Shown piece by piece: positions 36,781 through 50,285 of a DNA stretch of 64,000 nt. The number at the start of each line of letters is the position of its first letter. Within the stretch, counting starts at the first letter, position 1. This stretch comes from Pseudisothecium myosuroides (Eukaryota > Streptophyta > Bryopsida > Hypnales > Lembophyllaceae). A model generated the notes under the pieces. It worked only from the letters and a program-made list of their open reading frames with translations, was not told the origin of the DNA and searched no databases. A program made the translations under genes and the position numbers. The stretch covers positions 27,941,288 to 28,005,287 of the forward strand of contig OX637288.1 in NCBI GenBank assembly GCA_951799445.1. Direction: 5' to 3'.

Positions 36781-39190
36781 CTCTGGTTCAATCGACCGAC
36801 TATCCCGCCACAACATGGGACTCCAAAAGCTCCCACCAATCTGGTATCTCAGATCTTAACTCAAAGCATCTGATCTCTTACAACAATGTCACACAAGTGT
36901 TCAACTGTAGCCTCAAAACGTTTCAAAAGTTTGAGCTCTGCATCTCTCATCTCGTTCTCTTCTTCAAGTTCTTCTTTTCCCTTCCAGATCAACAAAAGAG
37001 AACTTTATGAGCAAGGCAGCGATTGCTACTAACACAAGGTAGACGACACTGAAGCCATACGGGGCCTGATCCTGTCTCCTATTCGGACCACTGTTATGAA
37101 TAGCAACTCATATATTCAGACGCTCGGTTGCATGACCTTCAGTGAGCAAGATGCAAGTTGGGTATATTCATGACTTGGCTAATATCGTCTATGGCTTTTG
37201 AAATTTGAATGGATTTGGGATTGTCTAGAGCTGCCCCTTAGCTTCAAGAGCGATCTACAACCTCCCACTTTGAAGAATGAGTAAGAAATCGTCATACATT
37301 GATTGAGAGAATTCGACCTGAGGAGAGCTCGGCTTCTGTACTCAAAGAGTCCTCTTCACAGCTGACCGAGGTACCCATGAAAGAGCATTCTTACATGCAT
37401 GTGTTAAAATGCTTGAAGTGTCGCAAATTGTATCCTCTACCCAACACAAATCCCACACCCTGGACTTGCTGTTCAGCTCCCCTTCTCTACTTGCTGCGAC
37501 AAGTGGAAGTAGTTCTGCAACGCACCCGCTTCGATCGCCAAGCAGTCTCAATTGGCGTTGAAGATGAGTGTTCGCAACTGAAGATCAACATCCGACAAAC
37601 TCCTTGAAGATAAAACAACAACTTAACACAAGTCAAACCTTCTACAGATGCACTTCGCCTAAGTCAACCAGGGAAGTGCTGTGGTCGCAAGATACCTTCC
37701 CAGAATACCTTCCAGTGCGGGATCGATTCTCATAACGGTCAACGCAGATTCGTCCTCAGCGAATTTCAAATGCTCGTCACAGTGATCTGCAAGTTACTAA
37801 ACTGGTATTCATCCACCTTGCGAGCGTATCCTGTGCGAGATGCTGGAAGAGCCAAGCATCGCCACTGCCAATATTCGGTTCAAGTCTCCAATTACATTGT
37901 TCAGAGAGAGTTATATAATCACGGGAGGTCAGGATTAGCACCGTCGGTCAACTTTTGACCAAGGAGATTCGCCATTTCGGTCGCGGACTGCCGGACTCCA
38001 CCTCTCCTCACCTCCTCCAACTGCTTGGCTGCCAGCGCCACTTGGCAATGTCGACAGTGTAGGTGGCAGCATGAGCGAATCCCATCCATGACCAGTCGGT
38101 CGAAAGCTTCACAAGGGATCCCGCTTTCCCTCCACTCTCGACCGTACGTGCAACCGCGAATTCAGGACACGACAGAGAGTGGACAGGCTTCTTCGTCCGC
38201 TTCTTCTTCCTTTGGCTGGCAGCAACCATGGCTGTAAGCCTGTAAACTTTGAAAACTTCGAAGCCTCTCGAATAGCCTGCGACCACAGCGAAGTACGTTA
38301 GATCTCTCTTCAATCCAGTCAGAGCCATCCGCGACCATAGCCACAGTCGCACCCGGGGTTTCAGTTTCATTTTCGGTTGCCTTTAAGGATCTGCTCAAGG
38401 CTACCAATTACGGCGAATTTCATGTAGTATTTCTGTTACTTTTCGTGGCTCCAATACAGTCATACTCTTTAAGATGGAGCCAACAAATCGTCGAAATCTG
38501 GCGAGAAATAGCCAACTAAAGGGTACGTCTCTCTGCAAACTGAAAGCCATATCTATGAGTTTCAACCGTCCATGGGCCAGGAACCACACAAGACCTATAC
38601 TCGAACTACTTTAGGGCTTCCAAGTCGGTACCCCACACCTTGCATATGCCTGATAATTGTGGACGGAGGATCGCCGACCAAAATGAGGTGCGCGGCCCCT
38701 CTCATGGCCGAGGCGATCGGTGTCGGATCGGACTCTGCTCCTCCCACCTGCGATGCCGCCTCAGCTCGTCCATCTTGGGTCTGTTTCAGCTCTTGAAGAG
38801 CCGCCATAGTCCACAACCTGCCTGAGCATGAATTGCGCAAACATGCACAAATGCGGTTCAGCCATCTCTTGAAACTGGTCACTGGTGGCGTTGATGGAAG
38901 AGGAACAGTTCAGCAATGACGCAATCGATTGGCAGCAGTTCAGAATTCTCTCCTTGTTTGGTAAGCACCCACATCCATCGACACAGACAGACGGCTTCGA
39001 AACTGGCCTCAAAGCCGGAGCTCACGAGCTCCCATTTGCAACGCGGAGCTGCCCCACTCGTATATTCCGCACCTGAGAATGATGAATGGTGGCACCAGCA
39101 TTCTGCTTATGGCTTACAGGACTGCAACAATACAATTCTCAACAGGTTCACAAGTGAAATGATTTTCGTTGCCTCGGATCATTAGTTCTC
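36781..39190. other. GC-richer tract upstream of the receptor kinase
   Basis: Likely includes the receptor-kinase promoter. Minus-strand frames at 38008-38407 (LTYFAVVAGYSRGFEVFKVY) and 38595-39012 (EMAEPHLCMFAQFMLRQVVD) look protein-like but are broken by stops and frame changes and match nothing I can name. They are best read as decayed gene pieces. Confidence 0.35.
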
Positions 39191-39988
39191 ATGCGAGTAA
39201 TTTATGTAAAAAAGATTTTGTTTTCTACCCTTTTTGACAATACTTTTGATATTAAAGTTTCTAAAATGAGTTGTCATGAATCCTTCAAGGGCCCTCAAGA
39301 GTATATATATACTATATAAAATTCCATGAAATCTTTATTTAGTATTGAAATAAATGTAAATGTTGAATATTATAACATATAATTATACTTAAGTAATACA
39401 ATGTAATCTAAGATGATAGTAATAATCCCTCAAGGCCTAACAACTTCTTCACAATGGAGGTTTTCAATGAATCATCTTACTTTGATATTTTTTTTTTAAT
39501 TTTTAATTTTAACCATACAAAAATAAAGACTACTTTGTCTGGTATGTATGGAATTAATTGTAGAAAATATTAATTGTTGAATTTTTAGATTATAAATTTT
39601 TGAATGCTCAACTTATAGGCAAAAAACGTAGCTTTGGGGGAAGAAAAATTAGAAGAAGATGAATAATATTTCATTTGCAGACTAAGGACTGGAAATGTCC
39701 CAAATAGTATTTTTTTCCATCCCCACTATTCCTTTCATTGTAAAAAAATTATATTTGTTCCCTTTTTCTACAAGACTACATTTTTATAAATAAAAATTTT
39801 AAACATTTCTCACATTGAAATTTTGAAAATTGGAAATTGCAGCAAGTATGTCAGCTTGTTCCTCTACAAGGTCCTACTTTACAAAATATTGGGATTGGTT
39901 TCACCCTACCGAGAATTTACCATGGAAAATTTGAAGAGAACACATTGTGTCCTCTTAGTGCTTGAGGGGTGAAGATATAAAATACACT
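39191..39988. other. AT-rich spacer
   Basis: Very AT-rich. No gene or clear repeat was seen. Confidence 0.5.
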
Positions 39989-40738
39989 TACAGGGTCGTT
40001 GCAAGAAACACCGTCAGTTTTTGTTCCACTTTGGCGTTTTTGGCTAGTACTCCCAGTACTATGAGTTTTTTGCATATTAATTTTTAAAAATAAAATAAAA
40101 TAATGGATAATTAGTATAATACTATAAATAGCATATCACCAAAATTTCAGACCTAAAAAAAATCTCAGTCAAAAGTTATTCACAAAAGAAAAAAGCTGAA
40201 AATTTGAAGAAAATACATACTCTGACGTTTAAATTTGTAAAAAATAGGAATTTTTTTTTTCAAAGAAACTAAAAATAGACCATTTGGGAAGACTTCATGA
40301 TGAAGAGATTTGAATAAAAAAATTATCTTGAAACCATCTTTATTGTTCAGAACTGCGCGCGCAAGGGAGCCCTCTTTGCAAGGACGTGGAGGACATAAAA
40401 TAAATTATTTTTTTAATTCCCCTTGGTAGAAACATGAGTTCCTACTACGCAAATAGACCATAGAAATTTCAGATCTAAATCATTAAATTTGGGGACTCCA
40501 TAGTACTCAAAACCCCTAAAACGCAAAACGTGACATATTAGTTTAATTGATTTTTAAATATAAGATGATTTTTTTTAATTTCTGAAAAATATGAGATATA
40601 AATACACTCAAGATATACATCTCCAATAAAAATCTCAAATTCATGCGAGTCAAGCTTAAAAAGTTATTGCAAAAGAAAGATTCAAAACTCCGTTTGTGAC
40701 ATATACCCAGTACCGGTGTTTCTTGCAATGACCCTACA
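39989..40738. mobile_element. TIR element, GTTGCAAGAAACAC family, younger copy
   Basis: A 742-bp element (39993-40734) with ends GGGTCGTTGCAAGAAACACCG and CGGTGTTTCTTGCAATGACCC, which are 20 of 21 complementary, and a TACA duplication at 39989-39992 and 40735-40738. It is non-coding. The right end is echoed at about 62923-62947 (aggtgtttcttgcaatcatcct), suggesting another partial copy there. Confidence 0.75.
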
Positions 40739-41871
40739 ATATAGAAATATTTTTTTTAAAGTGTCAATAAGGTGTTTCATTTAAAATTAGTGCCTCAAAA
40801 TATTACTATTGGAAGAATTAAAAGAAGACAGACATTCATATATTATAATAAAAAAATAAATGATATCTAATTAAAAATTTTATCATTTGTAATTTCAAAA
40901 TCTATAAATTTCAAAATTTGTAAAATTTTGAACTTAGAAAATTATTATTTCCTAAATTGTAAATTTTCAAATGCTTAAAATTTTAGTGCTTAAAATTTGC
41001 AAATGTGATTATAGAAATCATTCTAAGATAATTGAAATGAAAAAAAAAATTAATAAATTTTTAATATTTTGCTAAGCTATTAGTAATACAATTTTTTTAT
41101 CAAGTTTGAAAGGCCAAAAAAAAACATGTTTGACAAACATTGTTGTTGTTTCTATCAATTATGACTCTTTTGCTTTCTTTGCTAAACAATATGAGAAACT
41201 TAAAATGTTAAAAATTTCAACTCTTTAGATTATAAAATTTTGAAATTTTGAAATTTCTAATTTTCTAAATTTCTAAATTTATGAATATATAGTTGATGTC
41301 TTCATAAACTTGAAAAGTTATGGATTCTAAATTTTGCATTTCTAATTTTTGAATGATTCAATATCAAAATTTGATTTTTTCCCCCTTCAAATTTAATGTA
41401 TTAAGATTGTAAACATGGCACATAATTATTATTTTTTAATTCAATAAAAAATTTAGTTAATTGAAATGAAATAGTCTTCATACTATTATTGTTTATCAAA
41501 ATATTAGTATTCCAAGTATTTTTTAGGAAGTTAGAAAGATTTGAGCAATTTCAAACTAAAAAAATAATATGGTCCAGACAAACTTGCATCTCTATGAGTG
41601 CCAAAATTCTTTTGACCGTTCTTTGAGTATTGATATTGCAAAAGTGTTTGGGATCTAAATTTCAATTTGAGAAGGAAACAACTAAGTGTGATTAGCAATA
41701 GACTACATGAAATTATGCCTCATTGCCATTCCAAAAAATATAAGTTAAATAAGACTCAATCGGAAGCTACGAGCTTGGGAGTTTGAGATTTAGGCTCAAA
41801 ATTTAAGAATTAAATGTTATTTGTCACATTATTGAATATAAAACAGAAGATGCCAATTAATTACAAAATTT
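40739..41871. other. AT-rich spacer
   Basis: Extremely AT-rich, with many short aattttgaaattt-like repeats. No supported gene. Confidence 0.5.
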
Positions 41872-42092
41872 TATTCCTTCCATCCCAAAATGATCTTTCA
41901 ATTGGACAAAATGTTCATAATTTTTTGCTGAGAATAAAGTTATTTAAACCCATTTTGAATTGTAAATACAATTTGGTGAACTCCTATCGTCTTTACACTA
42001 TGAGTTTTGGCATTGTTTTCAAAGTGTAATATTAAACTTATTGCAATAAAATTATAGAGAACCAAGAAAATCATTTTAGGATGGAGGGAGTA
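41872..42092. mobile_element. Stowaway-like MITE
   Basis: A 217-bp element (41874-42090) with ends TTCCTTCCATCCCAAAATGAT and the reverse complement CTCCCTCCATCCTAAAATGAT, flanked by TA on both sides. CTCCCTCC ends, TA duplication and this size are typical of plant Stowaway (Tc1/mariner) MITEs. Confidence 0.85.
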
Positions 42093-42835
42093 TGATTTAT
42101 AATAATATTTGATAACTATTATTGTAGACCTTACCGTCAGGGCTTTTTTTTCGCACTGTAGATGAATAGTGGAGCCCCTTTGTGCCCTCCGCTTGTTGGT
42201 GAATATTTGGAGGGAGACAGGCATAGTGGCGGAAATCTGTCAGAGGGAGTTGGAATCTGGCAAAATTTCGCCCAAAAAAAAAGCTCTGCTTACCTTATAG
42301 GATTTAGGATGTTTTTGTCCAATTTTTTGTGGAGTTTAAATCCACACACATGTGTGAAACAGAATAAAGTTGATTGAAGGGCTAGACTTTGACGTTATCA
42401 TATTGGTGCATTTTTTATTTTTGAAGATTTTCAAACTTTTTTTACTAAAGAATGACATTTGGCCCCAAATGAGCCTCCTACCCAAAACAAAGTTGATTAA
42501 TTTTTTCTACATTTGCCCCCAAACCAAAAAAGAATTGAATTCTTTTATATATATTATAAAAAAAACATGTATGGACACTATAATAATTCAATTGGAGAAA
42601 CGGTCTTACCATCCTAAAAGAAATGGTTTAGAGTGGAGGGCTCTCTAGCACCTTAAAGTGGCCTACATTAACATTAAACATCCACTTTCTCATGTTTAGT
42701 TCAATGGAATGTTGATGCACTTATAATACAAATTTGATAATCTATATCCATCAAAGGCGGTGGTTCTCTTTAGTTTGGTGTTTGACAATAATATATTATT
42801 GTAGAGCATTGTATTTGGTTGACTTGGTAGTCAAC
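42093..42835. other. spacer
   Basis: No supported gene. Short ORFs here lack family features. Confidence 0.5.
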
Positions 42836-43076
42836 GGTGCTAGTATGTGAGCCCACGATTGCAAGCTTGTGAGCATTGAGCCCACAATATAGGTACCTAT
42901 AATATAGATATCACACACTATAGAAGGTGTATGTATCATAAACACCTTTAATATAGGTATTTGTAACATATATACACTATAATCATAGACGGATACTATA
43001 GTATATACACCTATAAGATAGGTGTGTAGTATTCTAGGCTCATGGGCTTACACTCCTATGCTCACATAATAGCACC
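42836..43076. mobile_element. foldback MITE with GGTGCTA ends
   Basis: GGTGCTAGTATGTGAGC at the left faces GCTCACATAATAGCACC at the right. The 241-bp interior is an AT-rich imperfect hairpin of tataatatag/cacacctata motifs. No clear target duplication was seen. Confidence 0.6.
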
Positions 43077-44600
43077 CCTCACTTGGTAGTCACTACTAAG
43101 AAAGTCACTATTCTATTTTTTTCATATTTGTTGTGAGCACTTTAGATTTGCAAGCAATGCTTATTTGATTTTCATATTTTATTGTTGACTTTGACTTGTG
43201 AACCCCTACATATTACATTCAAAAATCTTAATCACTTAATCTAATCAAACCCTTCAAAAAATCAAACCCTTTAAACATATAATGGGCTTTAATTCATTCC
43301 CTTAGTTGTTACCCTAAAATTTTGCATGAGTATGAAAATTTGAACAAGTGAGCTAATTCACTAAAATCTTCTCCAAGAAAAACAAGAATTACTTCTCCCA
43401 CTTGGTTGTGACTCAATGTGTTGTGACTTGGAATCCATGTGTTGAATGAGGCAACATGCTTGCAAGTTGCTATAGGAATTAACTTATAATAGGATGTCAT
43501 AAGTTCACCAATGATGTTTTCAAAAACTTGGTGAGTGCAAGTTGAGGCAAAATGCATGTGAATTTAGGATTTTTGGTGATTTGAAGGGTACTTGAGTCAT
43601 TGGTTAGGGTGCAATTTATTCCATTGGGGTGGGGTAATTGCATGTTCTAGTGAGATATTTGGAATTGAATGACATGGTAATGTCATACATGTAGGGAAAC
43701 ACTTGAGTATTGGGTCTAAAATTTTAAGTGGTGTTGTTTGAATGGATTGTCGTGTGATTAAATGCTAGGACTCAATTTAGACTATTTTGGATCCAAATTG
43801 GAAGTTTTGTTGGAATTTTGATCTAGAAGGTTGCCCTAACCTCCTAGAACACTTGTTAAAATGATTGTGGATTGATAGGATGCATACGTGGATGATTTAG
43901 AGATGTTGCTTCCTTTTCACTTAGGATCATTTGACCAAAAATTGACCAAAAATTGACCAAAAATTGACCAAAATTATGATAGGAGTTCATTGCTTAGAAG
44001 GCAACTAGGTTTAGGGTTCCATACATTCTCCATCGGCCCACTCTAGGTGTTTTTTTGCCAATGTGGTGAAAAACTCTCATAGCATATCAAAAATTTCAAT
44101 AGCCAGTGACTATAGAAAGACTATTGGAACCCACAAAGAGGCTTTGAGATTTCTTATTAATTTTAATACTAATTAAATGAGTGTAAGGGTGGCCATATCC
44201 TCATTACAACCACCACGTGGCATGTGCTCCATCCTTTATAAGTGGCCTCTTTGGGGGTTCAATTTTCTCTTAATGTTTTTTTTTTTTTTTTTTTTTTTGA
44301 GGAAGGGGAGTAGTTGACAATTGGAGCATTGATCTCCTTTAATCAATTGGAAGACAATTAGTATTAGTATAGTCAATGTATTGTCATTGAAAATTATCTC
44401 AAAAATGTAGATGAAGTAATAAATTCTATTAGAGGCATACATTTTATTGTAACCACCGCCATTTAAAAACAGTGTGTAAAACTAACAAACCAACAATATT
44501 AGAATGCGACGGGCCATCTGACACCATCATCATCCAAGTTATGGAAGACGGGTACGTGGTGGAATTAGACTCCAAGGCAAGTATTTACACTTGACATTTT
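43077..44600. other. spacer with short tandem repeats
   Basis: Contains four copies of an 11-mer ttgaccaaaaa (43931-43974) and a run of more than 20 T (about 44277-44299). No supported gene. Confidence 0.5.
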
Positions 44601-45679
44601 CACTAGAAGAAAACAAGGGGTTTTGCGACTACAAAGAATAATTGGTTTTCTAGTTGCATTGATCATTGCAATTAGTAATAATTTCGAGACCGACAATTGT
44701 AGTGGACAAGTTACATTTAGAATTTATAATCGCAAAACTCTGAGAATCCGATAGCCTATGTGGAACTTCATCAATGAATTCTTCTGACGTGGTTGCTTAT
44801 AGGGTATTTGCTTGTATACAAATCATTTGTAACTCATCTGTGACTTTATTGCAACTTATTTGTGACTTCACTTCAACTTATCTGTAACTTGTAGAATTTG
44901 TAGATTTTGAAATTCTAATCTCAATGATTAGTAGATTTAAGAATTTCAAATCTAGCTTTGTTTTAAATTTCAAAAATTCAAATATTGGTATTTAATAGAT
45001 TTCATTGGATTAATAAATTTGCAAGTTTTAAAATTTCTTGGATTTTCAATTATTTTTAGATTTCTAAAGATTGTAGAAATCTTAGAATTCTATTAACATA
45101 ATTCATTACATAAGTATACACCAATATAAAAGTCTTATATGCCCAACTTAATGGTACTCTTGACAATTGATATAGGACAATTGTTATAAGAAAATCAGAA
45201 TTTGAATGACTTTGGAAACGACTACCAAACATCTAGGAAACAATTAAGAAACGACTATAAAACGACTAGGAAACGACTTGTTAGCAACTACTATCATTTT
45301 GCAGTTATAGTTGTTTCCTAGTTGTTGTTTTTATTGCAAATCGACACGGTGGATATCACAGAGTGTAGACTTGTCCCAATCGACAACTTTGATGAATATT
45401 AGATGGAAAACAGCTCACATTCACTCTAAATTTGAATTCAAGTACAACTCTCATAATCCTACACTTCATTCTACAACTGCTTTGCAACTACAACAATGTT
45501 TAACACTTCATTCTACAGCTAGTTTGCAACTACAATAATGTGCTAATGATGTAAAACAATTATGCAAAATAATAAAGTAAGATTTGGTGTAAAGAAAAAG
45601 GGCTACTGTTGTAGGATAGTTGTATAGGACACTTAGTCGCATTTTAGCTAGTTGTAGCGGACAAGTTTTTTTTCTAGTA
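44601..45679. mobile_element. CACTA-like non-autonomous element
   Basis: The left end CACTAGAAGAAAAC and the right end, reading inward TACTAGAAAAAAAAC, are bounded by TTT on both sides (3-bp duplication). Subterminal DNA is rich in short repeats: gcgactac and aacgact on one side, gttgtag and gtagcgg on the other. This is typical of CACTA (CMC) elements. The last end base differs (T for C), so the element may be immobile. No transposase was seen. Confidence 0.55.
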
Positions 45680-46925
45680 TTTGTTTCATTCTCATTTTAA
45701 AATTTCAATGGATAGTTAGAAGTTAAATATTTAATTTAGGCCTTGAAAAGCATTCTATTGATTCCAAATCACAAAATTGAATTCAAATTGTTCTAGATAG
45801 TCTTTAAAGGTTTTCATAAATTTATCACACTTTTAAAATAGATAAAAATTAAGAAAAATAGATTAGGATGAAGTTTGGTAGTTAAATGGATTAGTTTTGG
45901 ATGAAAAGTACTAAGAATACTAAGAAAAGTACTAAATGAAGTAAAAAAAGTATATTAAAATCTAAGTAAAATACAAAATTAAACACTAAAAAGAAAAGTT
46001 GATTTGGAATTATTTGTTGGAAATATTGGATGAAGTTTTAAAGTACAATTTAGAGGCAAAACTTCATTCGTTCATAGCTTTTGATAGCAAAGTCCAAATC
46101 CAAAATGTCTTAATATTTAGAAAGTCAATTTTATACTCTACAACTTGAAATTAGAAAAATTAGAAAAATAGAAAAATAAAATTTAAAATTTAAAGTATTA
46201 ATAGTTATGTAGATGTTCAAAACAAACTTTTCAAAATAAACCAAAACACAAAATTAAATTTGAATTCACTTAGATAGTCTTTAGAGGACTTCAAAACTAT
46301 ATCACATTTAGAAAATAGATCAAAACCAAGGAAGATAGAGTAGGATGAAGTTTGGTAGTAAACAAGGCTAAATTTGGATGAAAATAGCAATTATTCATCT
46401 AATTCAAGTGAAAGAAACTTTAGATTCCATTCATAATTTTGACTCAAAATCCAAAGAGGAAATCTAATTTGGACACACAAGCCAGTAGAATTTGATGGAT
46501 GAAGTTTTTAAGGACAATTTTGAACCAAAACTTTATCCGCCTATAACTTTTGCGAGAAATGTTAGATTCTAGAGTTCTTTGCCATTTTGGAATAGGCATG
46601 TAGTTTTCTACCACTTAGAACAACAATAAAATTGAGTTTAAGAACTTGTATTTAGAGGTCAAGAATTTTGGCCTAGTTTGGCCAAAACCATTCAAAATCT
46701 CTAATTTTTGCAGTTAACATTTTCATTGAGATTTGGATCACTAGTAGCTTATTCTTTGTTTGGAAGGCCAAAACAATGCTCAGATATCCAACTTCGGATT
46801 CAAAAGCTAAAATAGGTAGAATTGGATTGTACTTGCTTTATCTCAAGGGTGGAGATAAAATGCTCACAAAATTGTCGAAAAGACCCAATTTTTTTTAATA
46901 AAAATCTAGTTCTACCGAGATCCAA
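45680..46925. other. AT-rich spacer with a loose internal repeat
   Basis: Phrases such as gatgaagtttggtag and gtctttagagg-ttt recur at about 45790-45900 and 46275-46360, indicating an old ~485-bp duplication. No gene was seen. Confidence 0.4.
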
Positions 46926-47490
46926 GTATACCAAGTTGTACAAATTTTGCAAATGATTCAACAAACTTTTGGAATCTACACCTATGTAGTTTCAAGTTCC
47001 AAAGATTTGTGAGTCCTCCAAAGTCTCCAGAAAATTCTAGATCATACACAATATAAAGTTTAAATCTTTAAGAGCATTGAGATCCCCTGAAGACTCGAGC
47101 AAATTCTAAATCCTACATCCTTCAAGGTTCAAATTCCAAAGAATACTAATTAACACCCCAAAAAGATTTGGATAAACTTTGAATTTCACTTCCTTTGAGA
47201 TCTAATTCATTCAAATTTTGAAGGTTTCAAAATGAATCTAGTAGATTCTTAAGCTTGCAAAAACCTAGTAGCTTCAACACTTCTAAGTTTCTCAACCTTC
47301 CAAAATATTTGGATAAACTTTTTTCCAAGCTCCAATTGATTCAAATTTTAGAGGCCTCCAAACAAATTTGGTAGCTCCTTGAGTATGCAACAACCTTATA
47401 AATTCAACACTTTCAAGTTGCTCAATTTTCCAAAGCAATTGGATAAACTTTAGATTTCACCTTCTCCAAGATCTAATTGATTTAGATTTT
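46926..47490 (-). pseudogene. detached LRR remnant of the TNL gene
   Basis: Carries degenerate antisense versions of the LRR unit found at 50.3-53.4 kb: ggcctccaaacaaatttggtagctcc, caacacttt-caagttgctcaa and ccaaagcaattggataaactt, in the same orientation and order. No open frame survives. It is separated from the main array by ~2.8 kb. Confidence 0.6.
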
Positions 47491-50285
47491 GGATGCAATA
47501 AAAGAATAGTGGGTAGTAATGAGCGGCCTTTAGACTTGACAAATGACTTGCGTGAGTTGTCACACTCAAGTCTAATGATTGAAGTCTCCAAGTGGTCACC
47601 AACTTTTGAGGATACAATTGTAGTGGATCCTCAAGTCAGCCAACTTTCATATATTTACAATAGATACTTTGTAAAGCATTCAAGCCACTTAATTTATTTT
47701 TACTTCAAACTGAGCCTTTGATGATGGTCATCTTTTGACACTTACTTAGGTTCATCTAACTTGTCCACTAGCTAGTCAATTGGCGTTCTATTGGAAACTT
47801 TGACTTCTTTGCTTTAGCAGAACCACATGATTTGACATGAAAATGGGGTCCAAGTTGACATGATTTTTTAAAAGGTTTAAATGTTGCGCACAGCACATGT
47901 TCAAGAATAGAATGGAATATTTTTGAATCTAGCACCAAATTTGGATTGAGTTTACAAATTTGTGAAGACAAAGACCATCTATTTTGGTTTAGATCTATTG
48001 TAGTTTATTCAAAATGGGTCAATGTCGATCTAATTTTATTACTAATTTACTGTTGTACACTTGCAAGTTGCGACATGCAATATTTAGCAGCAAGATAAAG
48101 AAATTGACAACCTATAGATTAGCATTTTACATTTTGGTTGTCTCTTGACAACCACTTTGTGAGGGAAGTTGTCCCCAATGGCATACAAAAAATTAATGAA
48201 GATTGTCATATTGACAACCAAAAATATTATAGGTTGTCACTTTGACTACCAAAAAAATTATAGATTGTTACTTGTAAGCCAATGCCAAAAATAGCTTATG
48301 ACTTAGAGGAGTTGTATGTCTAGTAAGCTTAGTTTGCTTGATGAGACCTTAGTTTGAGGCATATTTAGGGTTTCTCCCTTGTGGTGGCTAGCTTGATTCC
48401 CCAAATCAAGTGAGAGTTTAGGTGATTGGTTTAAGCCAATTGCCTAGCTTGACCATCCATTTTCCATCTTTTCCGCCCCCCACATCATTGTCAAGCTTCC
48501 TCCAACCAAACCCAAGGCTCCAACCAAGACTTAGACTTTTCAATTGACTTAAAACAATATAAAATTATCATTACGTAATAGTTTGAATCTTGAAGCTTTA
48601 AAGGCCCAAATGAGAATTACAATGATCAATTTTGAAAAAAATTGGATCAAGTGGTGTGGTATGAAAAGTTAATGCATTTACCTTCTTACTATTTAGCTTC
48701 TTACTTGTAGGGTGTAAAATTGGCGTACCTATATATCTATATCTATATAATTTTAGGTTACAATATTGTATAGGTTTTTGTTTTGTAATTGAAAATTTGA
48801 AATGAAATCAATTGTTTTTAGAAAATATGACTATCACAACCAAAAAATTTAAAAGTCAACATTTTTGAAAATTAAAATTTATGGAAAGTTATCATGGATA
48901 GTTTTAGAGGAAGTTCTGAAATTTTTGCCTTGTCTAGTAGTACATAACCACAAACTTTTGTTCTCTCTAAGCAAGACTATGGGCGTCATCAAAACTCAAT
49001 ACAAATAATTCTAAAAGGCCTTTGGTTTGTGTTTGTTCAAAATAAGAACAATCTATCGATTTCAACTACAGTCATGCAGAAGAGTTCAAGAAGCTAAGTT
49101 ATCCATGTAGCATTATAAATGCACCAATCTTCTATGTTTTACAGATTTTAGTTGTACATCTATTAAACTAAATGAAAAATGGACATGGGATTTTCCTCAA
49201 TGGGATTTTCAACAAAGAAAAACTTAAACTTGCGACCAAATGAGCACTACCCTAACCAGCCAACCTCATGGAATAGGGTTTGAAACCTATTGTTGATTTT
49301 GGAGTATAGACTATAGAGAATATGTTGGTTATTAGAGAAAATGTAGACTTTATGTAGGGCCACTTGACTCTAGATCGACCAGGAATTGAAGTGTCAAATG
49401 GCCTTATAGAGAGTTCATATTCTCTCTAATGGTAGACCACTACCATTTGTATAATGGATGTACACCAAGTAGACTCTAGAATTATAAAATTTTAAACCAG
49501 TCACTATAGTCACTAGAAAAAACTAATGTGATTAACCTATGAAAATGTTTGTGTACAAGTGTGGCTACTGATTGTTAAACAATCATCTTCTTTGTCCATA
49601 GCCAAGTATGACTTCACACTCCTTTCCCTTGAATAATGAAAGTTGGAATCTAAAGACGAGTTTCCTCAATTGAGTGTGTTGCTAGCCCCCACTAAACTAT
49701 GTCCAATACTTGAAGAGATAGCCATTTGATTCTTGTCACACTTCTTCTTTGCTCCAAAAACAAGAAAAATTGGCAACTAGGTCCAATGACCAAAAAATAA
49801 TGAAAAGCTGATAGAGACTCTTCCTCTAAAACCTTTCAATAAAGTGTAGTTCATCCAAGCCCACCCAAAGAAATATGCATGTCTCTGTATTTTTAGTAGT
49901 GAGGGTTTTGAATAACAAAAGGAGATTTCTAGCAAGAATGTCATACATTGCTTATTTTATTTTATAAGTACTATTTTAAAGACCAAATACAAAGTATTGG
50001 TGGACAATCATTTATTTATAAATGAAGAGGATGAGTCAAATTCAAGGTTCAACAATGAATGGAAAAGAAAAATTATCCAAGTACCGAATGGAGTGAAAAA
50101 TAGGAACTTCCCGTAAACAATATACCATTGACGAAGTAGTCAGTCCATGAAGTTAATTCTAGTCTATGCATGAGAGATATCACTTTTGGTCCTTTTAGAA
50201 TGCAAGATATAGTTGGCCCTTCTTTGGAAACAATTGTTGAGCCATACCTAGTCTTAAGGTTTGGTCTTGGATCACCACATCTCTA
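47491..50285. other. spacer between the two LRR tracts
   Basis: No supported gene. A small cluster of gttgtcan-ttgacaacc inverted motifs lies at about 48120-48275. Whether it is an insertion into the LRR array or an old intron cannot be told. Confidence 0.4.

Noticed and set aside
36960..37045. Hydrophobic minus-strand stretch VVYLVLVAIAALLIKF as the receptor-kinase signal peptide
   Set aside because: It has no ATG, terminates within ten codons and lacks a splice path. The in-frame ATG at 36780 gives a better signal sequence despite its TAG.
38595..38882. SF1 helicase motif II-III (HLILVGDP)
   Set aside because: The motif is followed by PSTIIRHMQG and lacks the expected acidic DE box before it and the QL after it. 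It is too short for a family call.
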